From an uncultured Verrucomicrobiota bacterium (lineage in GTDB: Bacteria; Verrucomicrobiota; Verrucomicrobiia; Limisphaerales; UBA9464), in contig CAIVQH010000037.1 of NCBI GenBank assembly GCA_903907995.1, positions 1 to 64,000 of the forward strand: DNA of 64,000 bases, written 5' to 3'. Below the pieces are notes generated by a model that was given only the letters and a program-made list of their open reading frames with translations, was not told where the DNA came from and made no database searches. The position numbers and the translations under genes are program-made. Each line of letters starts with the position of its first letter. Position 1 is the stretch's first letter. Shown piece after piece: positions 26,820 to 35,045 of this stretch.

Positions 26820-27185
26820 CTAAATCTTGTACGGCACACGGATGCCGGCATCCTTCTCGGGAAAAGCCTTCGTGTTGCGCGTGACGAGAATCCGACCCAG
26901 TTCCTTCGCCGTCGCCCAGATGATCGCGTCCGGCAGTTTCAGTCTGTGCTGTCGCCGGATCTTGATCGCGCGCTCGGCCACGGCCTTTTCCAGCGGCTGG
27001 GTTTTGAAACGTGAGAGAAATTCACGGATGACGGCCTCTTCTTCCGCATCATCCGCACCGGCCAGGACTTCCATCCACGTCACCATGCTGACGGCTATTT
27101 CCTCGTACTGGTCCAGTTCACGGCTGGCGGCGGGAATGCCATTCAGATAATCCACGAGAATGTTCGTGTCGAAAACGGCCTTCAT
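26820..27185 (-). CDS. PIN-domain toxin (VapC-like)
   Basis: A 121-residue PIN-domain ribonuclease, the toxin half of a type II toxin-antitoxin pair. Acidic metal ligands are visible: Asp in FDTNILVDYLNG, Glu in MEVLAGADD, Asp in LPDAIIWATA, and the VTRNTKAF segment where Asn takes the usual fourth place, a common variant. The start is the ATG at 27185, overlapping the antitoxin stop by four bases (ATGA); the open frame continuing to 27251 is simply antitoxin sequence in another phase. It sits antisense between pheS and pheT. Confidence 0.9.
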   Translation of the reverse strand: MKAVFDTNILVDYLNGIPAASRELDQYEEIAVSMVTWMEVLAGADDAEEEAVIREFLSRFKTQPLEKAVAERAIKIRRQHRLKLPDAIIWATAKELGRILVTRNTKAFPEKDAGIRVPYKI

Positions 27186-27406
27186 GGCCTGGTCCATTCC
27201 GCGCGGAGCCTGGATTCGTATCTGAGCGCGCTGACCTTTTTCTTTTTCCAAAGGCCAAAAGCGCTCCGGCCTCTGCCCGCCTGTTTTCCCAGGAGGTAGC
27301 TTCCCACCGCGCGCCGGATGATTTCCGCACGCGACGCCTTCTCCTGCGAGCAGATCTTGCCGAGCGCTTCCAGCTGTTCATCGGGCAGTTCCACGATCGT
27401 TCTCAT
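27182..27406 (-). CDS. Ribbon-helix-helix antitoxin (VapB/CopG-like)
   Basis: A 74-residue protein opening MRTIVELPDEQLEALGKIC, then QEKASRAEIIRRAVGSYL: the beta strand and two helices of a ribbon-helix-helix DNA-binding domain. The C-terminal half (GLWKKKKVSALRYESRLRAEW) is the likely toxin-neutralising tail. It precedes and overlaps the PIN toxin, the standard order, and would repress its own promoter located just before 27406, i.e. within the pheT leader on the other strand. The ATG at 27406 is the start; a longer frame to 27442 has no domain support. Confidence 0.85.
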   Translation of the reverse strand: MRTIVELPDEQLEALGKICSQEKASRAEIIRRAVGSYLLGKQAGRGRSAFGLWKKKKVSALRYESRLRAEWTRP

Positions 27407-27496
27407 GGCGTCATCATGGCACGTCATCATTCGCCCTGGCAAGAATTTGATTCCGAACGGGACGTCTTTGGTGTTTCAGTTTCCGACTGTTTTGAA

Positions 27497-29938
27497 ATGA
27501 AGGTCACGCTTAACTGGCTCAAGCGATATGTCGCGTTCGACTGGTCGCCCGAAGAACTCACGGAACGGCTCACCATGCTCGGCCTGGAGGTCGAGGGCGT
27601 GCAGAAGCTCGGTGGCGAGTTCACGGGCATCGTCGTCGCGCAGGTGCTCTCGCGCGACAAGCATCCCAATGCGGACAAACTCTCCGTCTGCCGTGTGGCC
27701 GACGGCACTGGCGAGCGCCAGATCGTGTGCGGCGCGCAAAATTTCCAGGCGGGCGACAAGGTTCCCCTGATCCTGCCGGGCGCCTCCCTGCCCCTGAAGC
27801 CGGGTGACAAGGAGCCCTTCACGATCAAGATCGGCAAGATTCGCGGGGTCGAATCGCACGGCATGCTTTGCTCCCCCGCCGAACTGGGCTTGCCCGACCA
27901 GGTGGACGGCCTGCTCATCCTTCGGCCGGATGCCCCCGTCGGACAACCCTTCGCCGAATATCTCGGCCGCGCCGGCAGTGACGTGGTGTACGACCTCGAG
28001 GTGACCCCGAACCGCCCGGACTTGAACTCGGTCATTGGCATCGCGCGCGAGATCGCGGCGGTGACGGGGAACGCGTTGCAGGTGCCAGTAATCAGTGATC
28101 AGTCATCAGTAATCAGTGGGGAGAAGGCGGCGGACCTCGTCGTCGTCCATCTGGAGGCGGCGGATCTGTGTCCGCGGTATACGGCGCGAGTGGTGAAGGG
28201 CGTGAAAGTCGGACCGAGTCCGGATTGGCTGCGGTCGGCCCTGGAACGGGTCGGGGTGCGCAGTATCAACAATGTCGTGGACGTCTCGAACTTCGTGATG
28301 CTGGAGACCGGGCAGCCGTTGCACACGTTTGACTACCATCTCATTGGCGAGGCCAGCGACGAACGTCCGACGATTGTCGTTCGCCGGGCTGCGGCCGGGG
28401 AGAAATTCGTCACACTGGATGGCAAGGAGCACACGCTCACGACGGAGAACCTCCTCATCGCCGACTATGCCAAAGGAATTGCCCTCGCGGGCGTGATGGG
28501 CGGCCAGAACACCGAGATCAACGACGCAACGGTGGACGTGCTCATCGAATCCGCCTACTTCGTGCCCACGAAAATCCGGCGCACAAGCAAGGCGTTGGGG
28601 CTGCGTACGGATGCCAGCTACCGCTTCGAGCGTGGCGCGGACATCAACGCCTGCGACTACGCCAGCCGGCGTTGCGCCCAGCTCATTTTGGAAACAGCGG
28701 GCGGCACGCTCGCCCAAGGGGTGGTGAATGCGCACCCGGAACCGGCCAAGGTGAAGCAGATCACCTTGCGGCACGAAAAGACGGCGGCCTTACTGGGCGT
28801 CAATATCCCGGCCGAAACGCAGGGCAAGATGCTCACAAGCCTGGGACTGACCCAGCAAACTGGCAGCACCGAGGCGGGCGCCAGCAGCTGGTCCATCCCC
28901 TCGTGGCGCGTGGACATGAAGCGCGAGGCCGATCTGATCGAGGAGATCGCCCGCCTCTTCGGCGTGGACAAGATTCCGTCCACCACGCCGCGCGGTGCGA
29001 CCGGTTCGCACCCGTTCGACGCCGTCGTGGACCAGTTTGCCGAAGTCCGCCGCCTGCTCACCGGCCTTGGCCTGAATGAGGCGCAGGGGCAGACGCTGAT
29101 CAACGACGCGGCGGCGAAGCTGGTCACGCCCGACCTGGTGATGCTGGCGAACCCGCTCAGCAGCGAGATGAACGCGCTGCGTCCCTCCCTGCTGCCGGGT
29201 CTGCTCGACACGCTGCACCACAACCTCGCGCGCAAGAATGGCGACGTGCAGCTCTTCGAGATTGGCCGCGTGTTCACCCAGGTGAACGGCCAGCCGAAGG
29301 AAGGCTGGCGCGTCGCCGTCGCGCTGACCGGTGCGCGTGTGCCCGGCTTCTGGACGGGTGAGGAGCGTGGCGCGAAGTGCGATCTCTACGACCTGAAGGG
29401 CATCCTGGAAGAATTCTTCGAGCAGGTAGGCTTGCGGGGCATCGCCTACGGGAAGCGGGCCGACAGCACGGCACTGTTCCTCGAATCCGCCAACGTCGCC
29501 CTCGGCGGCAAGCTGGAGCTGGGACAGCTCGGGCAGCTCCTGCCCCGGCTCGCCAAGCAATACGACCTGCGCGATGCCGTGGTGTTGGCCGAGCTGAATC
29601 TCGACCTGATCCTGTCCAAGCGGAACGCGAGCAAGTCCTTCAAGCCGCTGCCGCAGTTCCCGGCCATCGGGCGCGATCTCGCGATGATCGTGCCGGAAGC
29701 GACCACGCACGACGCCGTGCTGCAGGTGGTCCGGCAGACCAAGCCCGCGAATCTGGAAACCGTCGAGCTGTTCGACGTGTTCCGGGGCAAGCACGTGCCG
29801 GCCGGCGAGAAGAGCCTGGCATATGCCTTCACCTACCGCGCGGCGGACCGCACGCTGAAGGATGAGGAGGTCACCGCCGCCCACGCCCGGCTGGTCGAGG
29901 CCTTCAAGCTTTCGCTGAAGGCCTCCCTGCGGGATTGA
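27497..29938 (+). CDS. pheT: Phenylalanine-tRNA ligase beta subunit
   Basis: 813 residues, the editing and tRNA-binding subunit partnered with PheS. Visible domains: N-terminal MKVTLNWLKRYV, OB-fold tRNA-binding (about 40-150, with KHPNADKLSVCRV), B3/B4 editing region (about 208-400, CPRYTARVVKGVKVGPSPDWL in part), B5 (about 400-480), catalytic-like core (NPLSSEMNALRPSLLPGLLD) and the C-terminal anticodon-binding FDX-ACB fold (FPAIGRDLAMIVP to the end). Residues 197-207 are encoded by a heptanucleotide repeat array (28087-28114) inserted between domains. The ATG at 27497 fits the family; an upstream in-frame ATG at 27416 runs through the antitoxin promoter. Confidence 0.97.
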   Translation: MKVTLNWLKRYVAFDWSPEELTERLTMLGLEVEGVQKLGGEFTGIVVAQVLSRDKHPNADKLSVCRVADGTGERQIVCGAQNFQAGDKVPLILPGASLPLKPGDKEPFTIKIGKIRGVESHGMLCSPAELGLPDQVDGLLILRPDAPVGQPFAEYLGRAGSDVVYDLEVTPNRPDLNSVIGIAREIAAVTGNALQVPVISDQSSVISGEKAADLVVVHLEAADLCPRYTARVVKGVKVGPSPDWLRSALERVGVRSINNVVDVSNFVMLETGQPLHTFDYHLIGEASDERPTIVVRRAAAGEKFVTLDGKEHTLTTENLLIADYAKGIALAGVMGGQNTEINDATVDVLIESAYFVPTKIRRTSKALGLRTDASYRFERGADINACDYASRRCAQLILETAGGTLAQGVVNAHPEPAKVKQITLRHEKTAALLGVNIPAETQGKMLTSLGLTQQTGSTEAGASSWSIPSWRVDMKREADLIEEIARLFGVDKIPSTTPRGATGSHPFDAVVDQFAEVRRLLTGLGLNEAQGQTLINDAAAKLVTPDLVMLANPLSSEMNALRPSLLPGLLDTLHHNLARKNGDVQLFEIGRVFTQVNGQPKEGWRVAVALTGARVPGFWTGEERGAKCDLYDLKGILEEFFEQVGLRGIAYGKRADSTALFLESANVALGGKLELGQLGQLLPRLAKQYDLRDAVVLAELNLDLILSKRNASKSFKPLPQFPAIGRDLAMIVPEATTHDAVLQVVRQTKPANLETVELFDVFRGKHVPAGEKSLAYAFTYRAADRTLKDEEVTAAHARLVEAFKLSLKASLRD
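28087..28114. repeat. Heptanucleotide repeat array inside pheT (AGTAATC units)
   Basis: Reads AGTAATC, AGTGATC, AGTCATC, AGTAATC, then AGTGGGG, all in 7-bp register. It encodes the PheT linker peptide VISDQSSVIS. The same unit occurs between genes at 14423-14436 and 44474-44494, so an otherwise intergenic repeat has become part of an essential protein. Confidence 0.85.
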
Positions 29939-29968
29939 ACGGCGGAAACGCCGGAACTGCGTGCGAAC

Positions 29969-30082
29969 TCAGTGCTGGGGCTGGGAGTCCGATTCGTTGC
30001 CCAGCCAGCAGCAATGGAGCAGGGTCACGAAGGAGACCACGAGGGCAACGCAGAAACCGAAGACGAGAAAAGTGGCAAGCAT
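29969..30082 (-). CDS. Possible 37-residue single-pass membrane peptide
   Basis: An ATG at 30082 opens a 37-codon frame beginning MLATFLVFGFCVALVVSF, one hydrophobic helix, followed by TLLHCCWLGNESDSQPQH and a TGA at 29971-29969. It ends 30 bp past the convergent pheT stop. No strong ribosome site is seen. Strong hydrophobicity and a clean stop favour a real small protein over chance, but there is no family evidence. Confidence 0.4.
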   Translation of the reverse strand: MLATFLVFGFCVALVVSFVTLLHCCWLGNESDSQPQH

Positions 30083-30230
30083 GGTGTGATATCGTTGATG
30101 TCCTGCCGGTCCCGGCGACCGCATCCGCGACCGCCGTCCGACGCGACCATCACATCTGCTCGCCCGCGCCCGCGCTCACCCTGGTTTGCCGGAGATTTGC
30201 CAGGATTTGCCATCGTCCAGGCCACCCGAA

Positions 30231-30527
30231 CTACTTTTTGCCCGCCTTGCTGCTCCGCGGCTGGCCGCCGCGTTCCGCCGTCTTGACGGAAGCGCGCGGG
30301 GCCGACACCCGGGGGGCTTCGCGACGGATATCGGTCCGGGTCGCCTTGCCACCGGAATCACGTGCGCCCACGTGTTCGCGCGGCGCGAGCGGATGCTTGC
30401 TGGGGAGGGCCTTGGCGGTGGCGTTTTTGGCCAAGACGGAGGGAAGCGGCTCAGGGGTGGGAACCGACAACAGACCTTTTTTAGCTTTCACTGCGGCACC
30501 ATCCGCCTTCTTCGGTCGAACCGCCAC
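30231..30527 (-). CDS. Possible basic, Lys/Ala/Pro-rich low-complexity protein
   Basis: A 98-codon frame with a GTG start at 30527 (MAVRPKKADGAAVKAKKG) and ending RGGQPRSSKAGKK. The composition (Lys, Arg, Ala, Pro, Ser) resembles disordered histone-like tails. The frame is also open upstream (KAFKKWLIFAKVLVAV) without an ATG, so the true start may be elsewhere. Coding on this strand is plausible because no other frame explains 30.1-30.6 kb, but low-complexity GC-rich DNA can give such frames by chance. Confidence 0.35.
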   Translation of the reverse strand: MAVRPKKADGAAVKAKKGLLSVPTPEPLPSVLAKNATAKALPSKHPLAPREHVGARDSGGKATRTDIRREAPRVSAPRASVKTAERGGQPRSSKAGKK

Positions 30528-30620
30528 GAGGACTTTGGCGAAGATGAGCCATTTTTTGAAGGCCTTCCCCGGCGCGAAACAACTTCCGGCGCGGGTGTAA
30601 CCACGCCCAGTGGGGTTGGC

Positions 30621-31040
30621 TCAGATGTCGAACATCAGGTGTTTGCCGGTGCCCATCTCGAGAATCTGCTGGAAATTGATTGCGGCCGCCTCGTTTTCCA
30701 CGGCGGCGCGGAGACGGTTCCAGCAGTCGCGGAGTTCGGGTGGGCAGGTGTCGTCGGTAAAGGCGGGCGAATCGAACAGCTGCCCGTGAATGCTGCGGAG
30801 CACGTCGCCAAAGGTGATCTGCGCCGGCGGCCGGGCCAGCAGGTAGCCGCCCTCCTTGCCGCGCACGCTTTTCACGATCCCGCCGGATTTCAGCTCGATC
30901 AGTATCTGCACCAGATAGTTCGGCGGGGTGCTGTTTTCCTCGGCGATGACGTCGATCCGCGTGACCTCATCTCGACCATAACGGCGGGCAAGGGACAGCA
31001 CGGCCCGGGCGGCGTAGTCGCTTTTGACGGAGAGCTTCAA
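30621..31040 (-). CDS. Rrf2-family transcriptional regulator
   Basis: A 139-residue winged-helix regulator. It starts (TTG at 31040) [22 protein letters not shown], the Rrf2 recognition region, followed by [48 protein letters not shown] and a C-terminal dimer helix. Family members such as IscR and NsrR hold a cluster through three Cys; only two are present here (TCPPELRDC, six residues apart). It diverges from pyrH with a 110-bp gap and may control it or itself. A longer frame to 31106 also starts with TTG but has no homology. Confidence 0.85.
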   Translation of the reverse strand: MKLSVKSDYAARAVLSLARRYGRDEVTRIDVIAEENSTPPNYLVQILIELKSGGIVKSVRGKEGGYLLARPPAQITFGDVLRSIHGQLFDSPAFTDDTCPPELRDCWNRLRAAVENEAAAINFQQILEMGTGKHLMFDI

Positions 31041-31150
31041 GTTCGGCCCGGAGTGTGGCGGAAGCGGAACCGCCGACAAGGCGCATGTGCCATCGGGCGG
31101 GAGCAAGTTTGACGGCCCCGTGCCATGCCTGTTACACCACCCCTGTGCCG

Positions 31151-31888
31151 ATGACGAAGAAAGCCAGCCCCAAGCCCGTACCCAAATACCGCCGCATCCT
31201 CCTCAAGCTGAGCGGTGAGGCGCTCGGGGGCGAGGCGGGGTTCGGAATCAACCCCGAGGCCGTACACGACATGGCCCGGCAGGTGAAGGAAGTGCAGGAG
31301 CTGGCCGTGGAAGTGGTCATCGTGGTCGGTGGCGGCAACATCTTCCGTGGCCTCGCGGGCAGCGAACGCGGCATCGAGCGTGCGACCGGCGATTACATGG
31401 GCATGCTGGCCACGGTCATCAACGCCCTCGCCCTGCAGGACGCGCTGGAAAAGCAGAACGTCCACACCCGCGTGCTCAGCGCGATCACCATGACGCAGAT
31501 CGCCGAGCCGTTCATCCGCCGCCGCGCGGTGCGCCACCTGGAAAAGGGCCGCGTCGTCATTTTCGCCGCCGGCACCGGCAACCCCTTCTTCTCAACTGAC
31601 ACCGCCGCCGCGCTCCGCGCCAACGAGATCAATGCCGAGGTGGTGCTCAAGGCGACCAAGGTGGACGGCATCTACGACAAGGATCCGAAGAAGTTCAAGG
31701 ACGCCAAGCGCTACACGCAGCTCACCTACGGTGAAGCCCTGCAAAAACAGCTCAAGGTGATGGATGCCGCCGCCTTCGCGCTCTGCCAGGACAACAAGAT
31801 GTCGATCATCGTGTTCGACTTTTTCAAGGCCCACAACCTGATGAGGGTCGTCATGGGCGAAACCATCGGAACCGTTGTCACGGGCTGA
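31151..31888 (+). CDS. pyrH: UMP kinase
   Basis: Phosphorylates UMP to UDP, feeding all pyrimidine nucleotides; a hexamer regulated by GTP and UTP in other bacteria. The 245-residue protein has [72 protein letters not shown] (in part) and [13 protein letters not shown], all standard. The ATG at 31151 is preceded by a short leader. frr follows after 42 bp, the common pyrH-frr pairing; tsf and rpsB are not in the window. Confidence 0.97.
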   Translation: MTKKASPKPVPKYRRILLKLSGEALGGEAGFGINPEAVHDMARQVKEVQELAVEVVIVVGGGNIFRGLAGSERGIERATGDYMGMLATVINALALQDALEKQNVHTRVLSAITMTQIAEPFIRRRAVRHLEKGRVVIFAAGTGNPFFSTDTAAALRANEINAEVVLKATKVDGIYDKDPKKFKDAKRYTQLTYGEALQKQLKVMDAAAFALCQDNKMSIIVFDFFKAHNLMRVVMGETIGTVVTG

Positions 31889-31930
31889 TTCCCGATTTTT
31901 AAACCGTTAGCACCCTTTCCCTCTCACGCC

Positions 31931-32488
31931 ATGGCCATTGACGAAATCCTGTTGGATACCGAAGAAAAAATGCTCAAGACCGAGGAGCATGTCGTGCATC
32001 AGTTCTCCGGCGTGCGCACCGGCAAGGCCTCACCCTCGCTCATCGAGAACGTGATGGTCGAGGCCTACGGCTCCCACATGCGGCTCAAGGAGCTGGCCAC
32101 CATCAGCGCCCCTGAATCGCGGATGCTCATGGTGCAGCCCTTTGACATCAGCAACGTGAAGGCCATCGAAAAGGGCATCCAGGCCGCCAACCTCGGCCTG
32201 AACCCGGCGACGCAGGGCAAGTTCATCCGCATCGTGCTGCCTGACCTAAGCGCCGAGCGCCGCCAGGAATTCGTGAAGATCTGCAAAAAGATGGCCGAGG
32301 ACGGCCGGGTGGCGATCCGCAACGAACGTCGCCAGGCCATGGACCTGCTCAAGAAGGCCAAGGCCGATGGCACCTCCGAGGATGATGTGAAGGGTGGCGA
32401 AACCGAGGTGCAGAAGCTCACCGACCAGTACATCAGCAAGCTGGACGTACACCTGGCCCACAAGGAAAAAGAAATCCTGACGGTGTAG
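31931..32488 (+). CDS. frr: Ribosome recycling factor
   Basis: Splits post-termination ribosomes together with EF-G. The 185-residue product has the family features: RTGKASPSLIENVMVEAYG, L-KELATISAPESRMLMVQPFD (in part), LGLNPATQGKFIRIVLPDLS, RRQEFVKICKKMAEDGRVAIRN (in part) and the C-terminal helix ending HLAHKEKEILTV. Normal length. A perfect seven-copy CGAGTTT array begins at the base after its stop codon. Confidence 0.97.
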   Translation: MAIDEILLDTEEKMLKTEEHVVHQFSGVRTGKASPSLIENVMVEAYGSHMRLKELATISAPESRMLMVQPFDISNVKAIEKGIQAANLGLNPATQGKFIRIVLPDLSAERRQEFVKICKKMAEDGRVAIRNERRQAMDLLKKAKADGTSEDDVKGGETEVQKLTDQYISKLDVHLAHKEKEILTV

Positions 32489-32551
32489 CGAGTTTCGAGT
32501 TTCGAGTTTCGAGTTTCGAGTTTCGAGTTTCGAGTTTCGAATTGCGAGTGG
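32489..32551. repeat. Perfect heptanucleotide tandem repeat, CGAGTTT x 7 plus degenerate copies
   Basis: Seven exact CGAGTTT copies fill 32489-32537, then CGAATTG and CGAGTGG. The array starts immediately after the frr stop codon TAG (32486-32488). The same unit appears in degenerate form at 14379-14406 and, as CGAATTA/CGAATTT, at 41211-41238. Confidence 0.95.
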
Positions 32552-32789
32552 CGGGAGGGAGCACCGGAGTACCGGCCACCGGTCCGGTAGTCGAGATCGC
32601 GGGCGGTCACGCTTACTCCCCCGCCCTTCCTGCTCTTGCTCTTGCTCCAGTCCCCCAAGCCAGCCGGTTCGCAGCACGCTGGCTTCGGCCTGACTTTTTT
32701 GCTGGTTTGATGAGCGAGGCGTTGCACGCCTTGGCGCTCAGGTGAAATGCTGGCGCTGTAGCAGTCATCGCCCCCTATCCGAGCATTCC
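32552..32789. other. Intergenic region between frr repeat and symporter gene
   Basis: About 240 bp. It holds CACCGGAGTACCGGCCACCGGTCCGG-type short inverted GC blocks and, near 32610-32645, a CT-rich stretch (TCCTGCTCTTGCTCTTGCTCC) with partial 6-bp periodicity. An open frame to 32742 leads into the symporter but shows no homology before the ATG at 32790. No terminator-like T-tract is seen. Confidence 0.4.
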
Positions 32790-34595
32790 ATGCATCTGAC
32801 CTGGTTCGACTGGTCCGTCATTGCGGCCTACTTCCTCATCAACCTGCTCATCGGGCTCTGGTACCGGAAGCGCGCCACCGGCTCGACGGATGAGTTCTTC
32901 GTCGGCGGACGCAGCGTCTCCTGGTGGCTCGCCGGCACCAGCATGGTGGCCACCACCTTTGCCGCCGACACCCCGCTGGCGGTCACCGGCCTGGTCGCGG
33001 CCAATGGCATCGCGGGCAACTGGGTCTGGTGGAACATGCTCCTCAGCGCCATGCTCACCGTTTTCTTCTTCGCGCGGCTCTGGCGACGGGCCGGCGTGCT
33101 GACGGATGTGGAGTTCACGGAAATCCGCTACGGCGGCAAACCCGCGGCCTTTCTCCGCGGCTTCCGCGCGCTCTACCTCGGGCTGCCGATCAACTGCATC
33201 ATCCTCGGTTGGGTGAACCTCGCGATGGTGAAGATCCTCACGATCATCTTCCCCGACCTTTCGCTCACCGCCCTGGGAATCACCGATCCCAAAGTGGCCG
33301 CCCTGGTCGTTGTCTTCGCCATCATGGTCGTCACCTCGCTGATCTCGACGCTGTCGGGACTGTGGGGCGTGCTGGTCACGGATCTGTTCCAGTTCGTGCT
33401 GAAGATGGGCATGGTCATTGTGCTCGCCTATTACGCGGTCAAGGCGGTCGGCGGCATGGGTGAAATGAAGACCAAACTGCTCGCCATGGATGCCGCCAAA
33501 GGCGGTGGCTCCATCCTGTCGTTCACGCCGGATCTGAACTCGGCCTGGATGCCCATGATCACCTTCTGCGTGTATCTCGGCGTGACCTGGTGGTCCACCT
33601 GGTATCCCAGCGCGGAACCCGGCGGCGGCGGCTACGTGGCGCAGCGCATGTTCAGCGCGAAGGATGAGCGGCATTCGCTGCTGGCCACGCTGTGGTTCAC
33701 CATCGCGAACTACGCGATCCGGCCGTGGCCGTGGATCCTCACCGCGCTCGCCTCGCTCATCCTGTATCCGACGCTCCAGGACAAGGAGTCCGGTTTCGTG
33801 AAGGTCATCGTGGACCCAGCCGTGTTTCCGCCGGCGCTGGCGGGCCTCATGGTTGCCGCCTTTGCGGCCGCCTACATGTCCACCGTCGCCACGCAGCTCA
33901 ACTGGGGTGCCTCGTACCTGGTCAGCGATTTCTACCGGCGCTTCGTCTCGCCCGGCCGGACCGATGCCCACTACGTCCGCGCCGCCCAGGTCGCCACCCT
34001 GCTGCTGATGGTGGTGTCGTCCGTCGTCACCTATTTTCAGAGCTCCATCTCGGGCGCGTGGCAGTTCCTCATGGCCATCGGTGCCGGCACTGGCACCGTG
34101 CTCATCCTCCGGTGGTTCTGGTGGCGCATCAACGCCTGGAGCGAAGTCGCCGCCATGGTCACGTCGTTCGTGGTGTCGATGTTCCTGAAGTTCGGGCTGA
34201 ACTGGGACACCTCGAACCCCCGACAGTTCGCCTATACGATGCTCGTCACCGTCGCGTGCTCCAACATTGTTTGGCCGATCGTGACCCTGCTCACCCAGCC
34301 GGAGTCGCGGGAGACGCTGCTCGCCTTCTATCGTCGTGTGCGTCCCGGTCCCCTGCTCTGGGGTGACATCGCCCGCGAGGCCAGCGAGATCAAATCCAGC
34401 GGCGACGGCATGCTCAACCTCCGCGACTGGATCGCCGGTTGCGTGATGGTCTATCTCACGCTGTTCGGCACCGGCAAAATCATCTTCGGCGAATGGGGGA
34501 TGGGGCTGGGGTTGCTCGCCGGTGCCGTTTGTGCGGGCGCACTCGTCTATTGGGACCTGAGCAGCCGCGGCTGGAAGGTGCTGGACGACAAATGA
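32790..34595 (+). CDS. Sodium:solute symporter family protein
   Basis: A 601-residue inner-membrane transporter of the SSS family with about 13 hydrophobic segments. Entry region DWSVIAAYFLINLLIGLWYR, the TDEFFVGGRSVSWWLAGTSM motif characteristic of SSS carriers, ADTPLAVTGLVAANGIAGNW, and the later MVAAFAAAYMSTVATQLNWG motif that binds sodium are visible. A Trp-rich loop (WSTWYPSAEPGGGGYVAQRMFS) and a long C-terminus resemble sugar or sialic-acid type members. No catabolic gene is directly adjacent, so the substrate is open. The ATG at 32790 starts the conserved part. Confidence 0.9.
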   Translation: MHLTWFDWSVIAAYFLINLLIGLWYRKRATGSTDEFFVGGRSVSWWLAGTSMVATTFAADTPLAVTGLVAANGIAGNWVWWNMLLSAMLTVFFFARLWRRAGVLTDVEFTEIRYGGKPAAFLRGFRALYLGLPINCIILGWVNLAMVKILTIIFPDLSLTALGITDPKVAALVVVFAIMVVTSLISTLSGLWGVLVTDLFQFVLKMGMVIVLAYYAVKAVGGMGEMKTKLLAMDAAKGGGSILSFTPDLNSAWMPMITFCVYLGVTWWSTWYPSAEPGGGGYVAQRMFSAKDERHSLLATLWFTIANYAIRPWPWILTALASLILYPTLQDKESGFVKVIVDPAVFPPALAGLMVAAFAAAYMSTVATQLNWGASYLVSDFYRRFVSPGRTDAHYVRAAQVATLLLMVVSSVVTYFQSSISGAWQFLMAIGAGTGTVLILRWFWWRINAWSEVAAMVTSFVVSMFLKFGLNWDTSNPRQFAYTMLVTVACSNIVWPIVTLLTQPESRETLLAFYRRVRPGPLLWGDIAREASEIKSSGDGMLNLRDWIAGCVMVYLTLFGTGKIIFGEWGMGLGLLAGAVCAGALVYWDLSSRGWKVLDDK

Positions 34596-34669
34596 CGGGT
34601 CGTCAGGAATAACGGACGGTACGGGATCATCGGCCGGGTATTGAGGGCTGGAAGCTCGTCCGAATAATG

Positions 34670-34880
34670 CCTGGGGTGGAGCGAGCCCTGCGAGCGTAGC
34701 CCCAGGATGCCCGGAATAAGGAGACGAGCGCTGTAAGCGCGTCCCAAAAATGTCCGTCCATCCGTCCGTCAAGCTTGTATCAGGCCTTCAGCCCTTGGTC
34801 CGATTGGGGGCTCGTACCTGGGGCTCCGCTCATTACATTCGCTCCACCCTAGGCATTACTCAGACGCGCTTTCAGCGCTG
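34670..34880. repeat. Composite inverted repeat (REP/BIME-like), TGGAGCGA family
   Basis: A hairpin at 34670-34706 (CCTGGGGTGGAGCGA ... AGCCCCAGG) and an inverted counterpart at 34817-34853 (CCTGGGGCTC ... TCGCTCCACCCTAGG). Outside these, ATAATGC before the left unit and GCATTACT after the right unit also pair. Inside, GAGCGCTGTAAGCGCGTCC (about 34726-34744) matches GACGCGCTTTCAGCGCTG (34863-34880) inverted. The two units face each other in the 450-bp gap between the symporter and PEP-CTERM genes. Confidence 0.7.
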
Positions 34881-35045
34881 CGGCCCAGAAGATGTGTGGG
34901 AGGTTCATGGAATGGGCTGGGGTGCGTGGGAAGGTAACTTGCGCCCATCTGGGACACGACCCCCAGCGACGATTTCCAAATGGCGAATCTGGAAGCGAAA
35001 ACGGATGCGGGCCAGCCCGAGTCAGGATATGAATTCCTCGGAGCT

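Noticed and set aside
32489-32551. CRISPR array
   Set aside because: The units are 7 bp with no spacers and no cas genes nearby; it is a simple tandem repeat.
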